Shown: positions 56,406 to 64,000 of the stretch, in pieces
Numbering within the stretch: the first letter of the stretch is position 1
How the letters are laid out: each line of letters starts with the position of its first letter
NCBI GenBank assembly: GCA_019426215.1
Contig: CM033395.1
Coordinates: 2,053,501-2,117,500 of the forward strand
From: Buddleja alternifolia
Lineage: Eukaryota; Streptophyta; Magnoliopsida; Lamiales; Scrophulariaceae
Reading direction: 5' to 3'
Length of the DNA stretch: 64,000 nucleotides
Program-made: the position numbers and the translations under genes
The notes under the pieces: generated by a model
Told to the model about the DNA's origin: nothing
Databases searched by the model: none
The model's input: the letters and a program-made list of their open reading frames with translations, nothing else

Positions 56406-59400
56406 TTACTGTTTTCCTGATTCACCTGTTTCAGAATCTTCTCCTTGGTCTGCTAATTTGATAATATCTTCCACAAGAATTTTTCCCTCTGTCACAAATG
56501 CAGAAGTAGAAACATCGAAATAAGATTAAAAAATAAAAATAATAAACAAAGTACCAAGAATCCATGACATGACATTAAAAAACACTGTGATGCAAAATAA
56601 AAAAACAGAATAAAAAGAAACACCCGAAAAATAACGGTTAAGACTTCAATAGATTAAAATACTCAGTCCCAACAGAAGCAGAACGGGAAGTAGATTATGT
56701 TTTTCAATAAAATTTCATCAAATCCTATTTCTTGTCCTTTTACGTTGTATTTGAACTGAAGGATTTAGGAGCAATGGATTTCAAATACATTAAAATAATT
56801 TGGAATTTTTTTTTCAATTAATGTGTATTTTTAAATCCTTTGCCAACAGTTTTGAGTTATTTTTCACTTCCATACGATGGATATGAAATCCTTAACTCAA
56901 TTCTTTCCTTTAGTCAAAATTCTTCAATTCAAACACAATCTCAGAAATTCAACTTTGGGGCAGCAACTTTTATTCAGCATGATTCTAAGACGATTTTAGA
57001 AGAGTTGAGGGTAACGCTTTCATGGAAGAATTAGCATGATACTACAAGTTCAAGACCTTCATGTCATAGGACGACAACTACACTGGTGCCAGAATGAAGT
57101 AAATAAAAGAGATAATTATATGCACTCCCCAACCGAGTAATTATTACGAGCCCTTAAGATTTTGCGATTACCAAAACACACCATGTTCAAAGCTGACAAC
57201 TCCCAAAAAAAAAAAAAAAAAAAAAAAGAGGGAGTGTGTGTTATCAACTTTCACTGTCAAAGTGTGAAATTATAATATGTTTTTACTGACCGGTGAAGTT
57301 ATGAAATTTCTCAACCCTTGGGGTGTTTTTCGTACCCTAAAAAGTGATATTATGATTCTAGGAGCTCCAAGGAGTCCAACTCCGAATATAATCAGTATTC
57401 ACTACTATTGATGTTTGTTGGCCCTATGTGGGTCCCACCACATGGATGATTATGTTTGTTCTGCAATGGGAGTCGAGGGAGCTCATAAAACTGAACCTGA
57501 CAATAAGTGGTGTGACTAACCTCTATCCTTGGACAGCTTGTTAATAAGTTCTTGAATCCCTTCCTTATCCAAGGTGTCTTTCAGGTACATAGCAGCTGAT
57601 GCAACCTCCTCGGGCGTCACTTTGCCATCGTAATCCCTACACACCGATGTTAAGCAAATAATTAACAAAAGATCTAATTACAAAAAGACATTGTGCAATG
57701 TAGGAAAAATAGACACAACGAGTGTCGAATGAAGTTTGATCATAGAAAATCTATTTGAGGATAATCGCTTCCAAAAAGTAATAAACATATTTGGAAGACA
57801 TTTGGTCAATTCCTAAAGGCATATCTACCAATTACCACCGCCATTGAATTAGAGTTCAGGTATATAGCTAGTGCATGTGTCATGAAGATATTTTAACTTC
57901 ATTCCGAAAATAGAAATAGTATATCAATTGGAAAAAAACACAGAAAAGAAAAGAAGTGAGTTTAAAAAAGGACAGTGCATAAAAGTAAAAATAGAAATAG
58001 TATCTCAATTGGAAAAATAAACAACACCCAAACTGCACTTTTCTTTCAAATTAGGGCCAACATATGGAGATGGGAAAATGAAAAAGAAGATTTTTAAGTT
58101 AGGTCCTGGAAGGTGTTTGTTCTAACTAGGTTGAAAAATATCTTCCACATAGTGGTTTCTCATCGAATAACATTGAATCTGGTCCATTAAAATGAAAAGG
58201 AGGTTTTCTAACTCCACTAAATGCAAATTGATAGTTCAAAACTCAGATTTGGAATGCCATCTGCCAATAACTTTATGAATTCCATTTGTCCAGGTGGTCT
58301 CAGCTCATACCAACGTGAATAGAAGTGAAGAACACAATTTACAAGCAACTGACTTGTTCAAAAAATAACACGAGGTGACACATTGAGATGAAATATACTT
58401 TTGTGGGTTGAATATTGCAGATTTTAATTTACCTATCGAGCAACCTCCATCTATCGCCAATTTTTGCATCTACATCATCAATTTCCTTTTCAAGTTTCTG
58501 GAGCATAGCATCCACCTAAAATGTTAAAAATACAGATAAATATGTGAAATATGTCTATTTATAGCTTAAATCTCTTATAAAGTAAATTACAATAGCAAAA
58601 CTAAGGCTGTGTTTGGTTTTGTTTTCAAACCCATTTTGGCCAAAAATTTTGGCCAAAACTTGTTTGTTTTGTGTTTTTTTGACCAAAAATGATTTTTTTG
58701 GTCAAAAAAATTGTCAGCTATTGTCTCCCTATTTGTCTCTACTTTAGGATACCTACTAATTACATCAACTACAATATAATCATTTAAAACTTATATTATA
58801 TTATATTTTTCAATCATTAACTAATTATAAACACAACTTTTCAGACAAAAACTTACATGATTGGACTGCTACAGTAACTTTTGTCTCTTCTGAAAATAAA
58901 ATCAAACACTAAACCAAACACATTTTCATCAAAATACACAACTTTCAATAAACCTTTTCACCAAAATTTTCACCAAAAAAAATCCCCAAAATAAAACCAA
59001 ACACAGCCTAAGATTTCTGAGAAAATTCCTTACCCTGTTTATGAGTGCTGAAGATACTTTATCGCCTTCAGCCTTCTCATCAGCATCATCGCTTTCCTCT
59101 CTAGCTGCTCTATAGGCCTTTCTGGCTTCTTCTTCTCCATCAATAGCCTCTTTCTCCACCATGCTATTGTACAACTCTATCTGCAAATTACAAAAAAGAA
59201 TATCTTAGACCATTGTTATTAATACATCGACTCCTCAATTAATATTAAGAAATCTCCTTAAAATGTAATAACATAACATAACATAAATGATAAAACACAA
59301 AATCTCCTCAAAATCTCTTAAAAATGTAATAACATAATCACCTTCACCAATCACAACTTCAAGTTTATATGAGCAATATAAATACCTCTTTGTTGACAAG

Positions 59401-62400
59401 TCTCAAGAACTCTTCCCGCTCCCTGCTCACGGACTGAAAGCAGCAAAGAAAGTCAACATTTTATGACGTGATACTTAGCACCATGTAAATTTCAACATCA
59501 AGAATAAGTCATACTACAGATCCTTACTGATGCCGATGCTAATACAGCCAATGCACGACTGAGCTCAGAGAGTTGCTCTTGCTTATCCAAAGTGGTTCCT
59601 CTTTCACGTTCTTCTGCTTCTTTTGCAGTTGCTGCCACCATCTCTTCCAAGGCCACATCCTTCTGCCCAGTGGCAGATTCCTGCCGAGTGGCAGATTCCT
59701 TCAATCTAGCCTCCTGCTCCTCCTCTTTCTCCTCCTCCTCCTGTAATGAACAACTTTAGGACTACTAATAAGAAACCAAGAAATAAAATGAAAGAAAAGA
59801 AAAAAATGAAAGAAATTTCAACATATCTATATATAATAAAATACAATTTTTGAGGCCATCCAAGTAAGCGCACACGTGGATGGCCTAATTGAACTCAATT
59901 TTGCCACATAAGCAAAATTGAATAAATATTATATATTAAATTTAAATAAATATAATCATCTATCTTTATCTAAATATATTAACAACCTCATATTTTTTTT
60001 GGATAAAGTTAAATTAACTAATAGATTTTGTTTCTTTTAAACATGTGTTCTTAATCAAAATTAAAATTTCAAATTCAATTGAATGTTCGTTGACTCAAAA
60101 CGAATTTTCTAGAATTTTGAGAATTTTTATTATCAAAGAAAATTTGTGATTGGCCAATTCCTTAAGATTTTTTTTTTCAAGTTTTGAGTAGTAACCGTAA
60201 TTCTCTTAAAAAAAAGAAGAGTAGAAAATCATAATGCAAACAAATTGTCCAAGATCCATCTCTCAAGAAACAACAGGTTTCAAATATCTCTATTATCATG
60301 CCTAAGCTGGATTTTTTTTTCAAATTTAAATCATAACAAATTCTATATGTACAAATCCTCAACCGAAACTCATAACTATAGAACTCCACTCAAGATTCTT
60401 GGCAGCAAAAAACGTCTTGCCTCATTATCCTTCTCATACATCTTTCATGCATTTTTCTTGCATTCTTTTGCAGGACATGAGCTGGTGGGAGTGATCTTTG
60501 TCACCAAGCAAATGAGTGAGATCTTAATGGTCTTGAAACTACAAATCCTATTGTAATATCATTTGTCTATGATGGACTTCATGTGAATCTCACTATGCAT
60601 TTGATAAGCCTTCAAGTCACAAGAGCTCCTAAGATTAATTCTCAAACTAATATGACTGTCCAATAATTTTCTGTGAGTATATGCCTTCTCTATTTCCTGT
60701 TTTCTTCTCACACAATTTCACTTTTTTTGTTTAGTGATGCTTATATTTCATTATTTATCTCCAAAATTGACTGCAACTTGGCCAAATACTATTTGGTAAA
60801 TTTGAATTCAGATTTGTAATTATCTATTTTTCTCCATCTATTTTATTTGTTAATGATAGTTGTCAATCATTTATTTTTAAAAATTATTTTATCAAGTTCA
60901 ACAATAATGCATTACACTCTTAAAATTAAATTTAATACTCATGAAAAATAATCTTTCGATGATAGTCGCCAAACTCGAATTAGATCCTTTCATTTTTAAA
61001 TTATAAATAAATAAATAAATTATATAGTGATATAATTTATTATTATTTGCATAAAAGGGGGTTATTTGGTATGCATCGAAAATAAGCGGGTTTGTTTATT
61101 ACGCATATTAATAATGTTATGCGTTCAAAATATTATTAATATTATCATAAATGAAATCTTGCCAACATTCAAGAAGTCTTAATCTATTGAAAATTAAAAT
61201 CTTGAATTTAAAAGAGAGTACATTAAAACTAAATTGAGATGAATTTGAAATAATATTGAGAATATTGATAATATTACGGGTTTGTTTATCACGAAATATA
61301 CCACCCAATATATTCCTATGAAACTAAATTATAGGAATATGTGATTTCCAAATATATCATTCTTCAAAATCTTATTTGATTGTTGACATTTTTGTGGTAC
61401 TTTTGCATACTAATGTTCTTAATCTTTTTAATATTTGAAAGCAGGTAGTTTCGTGTTTTTCATTATAGCATACTAATATTTTACATATATATGCACTATA
61501 GATATCCAATGTCTAGCTCTTCCTATTTGAAAGTTCTGTAATTCGAAATTATATCTTTTTCTTTTAGTATACGTTTCAGTGTGTGATGATTTCATTCAAA
61601 TTGAACAAAAATCTTATTTCATTCGGTTTGATTGGTGATTTGTGTTTTCTAATTCTAAGAAAAAATCCCATTAGTTGTCATTACTTGCATAAAAATCTTT
61701 TATTTTTAAAATATATCTTTTTCAGTCAATAGTTTTTATTGATTGACCCAATCAAACTATTCAGATCATGTATTTATTTTATTAAGTTTACCAATCATAT
61801 ATTATTTTTATGTTAATAAAACTAATATAATTAAATTCATGTAAAGAAATATTCGGAGGACAATCATCGAAATTGAATCAAATCTTTTAAATTTGCATAC
61901 TATAAATAAATAAATAAATAATTTATCCACATACATTCATATAAATACATGCATCTTTTTCATTTACATAATTAGTATCCATTACTTGGTTGATCTAATT
62001 GAACTCAATTTTGCCACATAGGTACTTATCTATATATTTATATAATTGATTTGGACAAATATAATTAACAATCTGTATCCAAATATAATTCAAACTTTTA
62101 AATTCAAGATAAGGTAGTTACTAATATGTTTTAAATTTAAATTAAAAACTAGCTTTCCTACAATAATTTCTAAGAGAATTCGCAATCCCTTTTCTTTCTA
62201 ATATTTGATTTATTAAGTTTAGCAATCATGTAATATTATTTATAAAACTAAACTTATATGATTTAATACTCTTATAAAGAACTCTCTCGATGATAATTAT
62301 CAACTTTGAATCACATTTTTTAGTTTGGATACTATAAACAATAATTACGTAATAATAGATATATACTTTTAGTTAGTTTCTCTACATAATTATAAGTAGG

Positions 62401-63661
62401 TATTATATATTCTTCTATTAATATAGATAAATATAGTTATCAATCTTTATCTTAAATAGTCAAATTAAAAAATTCAATATAAGACAAATTAACAACATAA
62501 TTTGAATTTAAAAGAAAAACTAGTATTTTTTCTTTGTTTATTTTTCTTATTAATGATAGTTGTCAGTTATTTATTTTGAAATATTTTTTTTTACTAAGTT
62601 CACAAACCATGCATTATATTTTAAAATTTAATTAGTATGATCTAATACTTAAAAGAAATTATTTTTTTTGGTAATAGCCATTAAAATTGAATTAAATCTT
62701 TTAATTTTGCTGATTATAAATAAATAAATTACGTAATCATAGATATATTTTTTTAATTATTAATCTCTACATAATTAGTATCCCGTGCCTTGGCACGGGG
62801 TTATAACTAGTGAACCTAACTAATCCCAGAGAAAGTCAACAGACAATCACGAAAAAATCAAGAATCTTAAAGTCTTTACATACTCTTTACAAAGGCAGAG
62901 CTGAAGCATTGTAAATTAAAGACACTTCAAATTGTACATGCAAAGGCTCAAAAGTAACTTAATCTTCGATAATCTATGTTGTTGGGATGAATTGCTACTT
63001 GAAAATGACCACTATATAGGAACACTTAAGAGTAAAGAACATGAGTGCACTCAAGATAAAGTAATATGTTATATGGTACATCTAGATCTAAAGTATTTCG
63101 TAGATAACTTAATATGAAAGGCAAACTTCCTTCCTGCTTTATCATGTTTTTACTGTATATGATTCGAGAGAAAGCATAACCATCATACATGTGATCAAAA
63201 GACGAACAGAGGTGCTTGTTACTCAGGTTCAATTTTCTAATCAGCCCTTGAAATACTGAGACTCATTATTTCTTATTCCCAAGTAAATGAGAGCCAACAA
63301 AACAAGCAACCAAAATCAGACCTTGATTAGTTCTTCTTGCATTTCCAGGAATTCTAACTTCCTCCTCCTTTCTGAGACGGAATCTTCAGATGGCAAAGTT
63401 GTTATTCCAACAGTGTCCACCACCTCATCAGGAAGAGACGAGAGCGTAGCTTGAACGGCTTCTTCAGGCTTCACTCTACCAGAGATGCTGAATGCCCTGT
63501 TAGAAGGTATCAATAAAAAGTAAGTAAAATAAAGCAAAGAAATTTCATGAATGTTCTGCATTCCAAAGCCATACAGATAGGTAGAGCTCAGGTCACCTAG
63601 ACAGAATTAATAAAGATGATGGCACTGAATGGTTGAGAGACAAGTCCAGCCAATCTTGCAG
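56406..63661 (-). CDS. LETM1: LETM1-like mitochondrial inner-membrane protein, C-terminal eight exons (partial)
   Basis: LETM1 proteins sit in the mitochondrial inner membrane and support cation/proton exchange and organelle volume control. Minus-strand exons: 63597-63661, 63322-63496, 59528-59740, 59386-59433, 59034-59180, 58433-58515, 57521-57636, 56406-56488 (stop TAA 56406). They add up to 310 codons in one frame. The first visible exon carries DWLDLSLNHSVPSSLLILS, the end of the ribosome-binding-like LETM1 domain. Then come VKPEEAVQATLSSLPDEVVD, RRKLEFLEMQEELIK and a long Glu/Lys/Ala-rich coiled coil. A canonical EF-hand loop DRDYDGKVTPEE spans the exon 58433-58515 / 57521-57636 junction. 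A weak second EF-like stretch (DREGKILVED) follows. The transit peptide and transmembrane segment lie beyond 64000. No lesion seen; the intron at 59741-63321 hosts a Helitron. Confidence 0.92.
57111..57343. mobile_element. MITE remnant (TAATTACATAGACACCCC family, copy 3) in a LETM1 intron
   Basis: ATAATTATATGCACTCCCC at the left matches the reversed right end of copies 1 and 2. Inverted GGGTGTG / CACACC words and a 24-base A run lie inside. The far end is degraded. Confidence 0.5.
58605..59008. mobile_element. Tourist-like MITE in a LETM1 intron
   Basis: 404 bp. The terminal inverted repeats GGCTGTGTTTGGTTTTG and reversed CCAAACACAGCC are flanked by 3-bp TAA duplications (58602-58604 and 59009-59011), the PIF/Harbinger signature. 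The subterminal GACCAAAAAT / ATTTTTGGTC words are inverted. It lies 25 bp from the exon at 59034, close to the splice donor. Confidence 0.85.
59826..62810 (+). mobile_element. Non-autonomous Helitron in a LETM1 intron
   Basis: 2985 bp. The 5' end is TCTATATATAATAAAA. The 3' end is CTAG at 62807-62810, preceded by a hairpin CCCGTGCC-TT-GGCACGGG at 62782-62799, with no terminal inverted repeats or target duplication. The flanking bases are A (59825) and T (62811), the standard A|T insertion site. The interior is AT-rich with recurring blocks (GCATTAT, TTTAATTTTGC(A/T) ... ATAAATAAATAAAT) and no helicase. A short segment near 60470-60555 looks exon-like. Confidence 0.85.
62782..62799 (+). other. 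Helitron 3' hairpin
   Basis: An 8-bp perfect GC-rich stem with a TT loop, ending 11 bases before the element end, as expected for a Helitron replication terminator. Confidence 0.88.
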
Positions 63662-64000
63662 CTGCATAGAAATATATATCGATATTAAAAAGTGAAGATT
63701 TCTAGTTGACCTATAATATTTGCATTACGATATAGAGGGCGAATATAAGAAAACTATTCTGCTGGTTCAGAAAGCTATAAGATTGTCTTAATAAAAGCAA
63801 AATTAAGTGTAACCATTATAGAAAGAAGCAAATATCGCTATCAAGTTTGCAATAATTGGCTGTACACATCATCCAATTCAAATTGTAGCAGGTGAGATGG
63901 GCTTGCATTGAAATTTGAAAGACCACAACTGGACACATTTTTTATCTGAAATTTTTGCAATCAGCACGATATCACTTCACTCTCCCAAGCCATAAATGCA
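63662..64000. other. LETM1 intron continuing past the right window edge
   Basis: Acceptor CTATGCAG adjoins 63661. No further LETM1 exon could be recognised up to 64000. The intron is AT-rich. Confidence 0.6.

Overview
The window is nuclear DNA of a flowering plant, most likely an asterid and possibly Lamiales. This is inferred from R1-type CC-NB-LRR genes, plant-type multi-exon genes with GT-AG introns, and a dense load of plant transposons (Copia LTR elements, hAT, Mutator and Tourist MITEs, a Helitron, a SINE and a LINE remnant). No prokaryotic or organellar gene organisation was seen.

Two expressed-looking host genes are present, both on the minus strand. One is a complete 15-exon alpha-kleisin cohesin gene of the RAD21/SYN4 type (27823-40930, about 1159 codons). 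The other is the 3' part of a mitochondrial LETM1-like gene (56406-63661, eight exons), whose 5' part lies beyond the right edge.

The left 27 kb is a decayed NLR cluster. It holds a C-terminal NLR shard (1863-2137); NLR-1 (3023-10791), with two frameshifts and an intact Copia element (Copia-1, 5177-10312, LTRs identical by eye); and NLR-2 (18478-26670), with frameshifts, a truncated LRR, a Mutator-like foldback (18548-19045) and an older Copia element (Copia-2, 19549-25500). Copia-2 itself carries a GTGTCC-rich terminal-inverted-repeat element. Shards of the neighbouring cohesin gene lie between the NLR copies (2265-2690, 2950-3030, 15840-16855). The cluster therefore appears to have grown by tandem duplication of a unit made of an NLR plus the 3' part of the cohesin gene. 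The stop codon of NLR-1 lies inside cohesin-derived sequence at one duplication junction.

Between the two host genes (41-56 kb) there is no intact gene. This stretch has a second copy of cohesin promoter-proximal sequence (46263-46330), direct segmental repeats, an eight-unit tandem array with a 176-bp period, an AT-rich minisatellite with higher-order repetition, a broken LRR receptor kinase fragment, a LINE RNase H remnant and a second GTGTCC-rich element. Introns of both host genes carry transposons, including a full-length non-autonomous Helitron (59826-62810) with a 3' hairpin and A|T target.

I found no new defence or metabolic system. The most unusual content is the NLR-cohesin interleaved duplication, the nested insertions with readable target duplications, and the tandem arrays.
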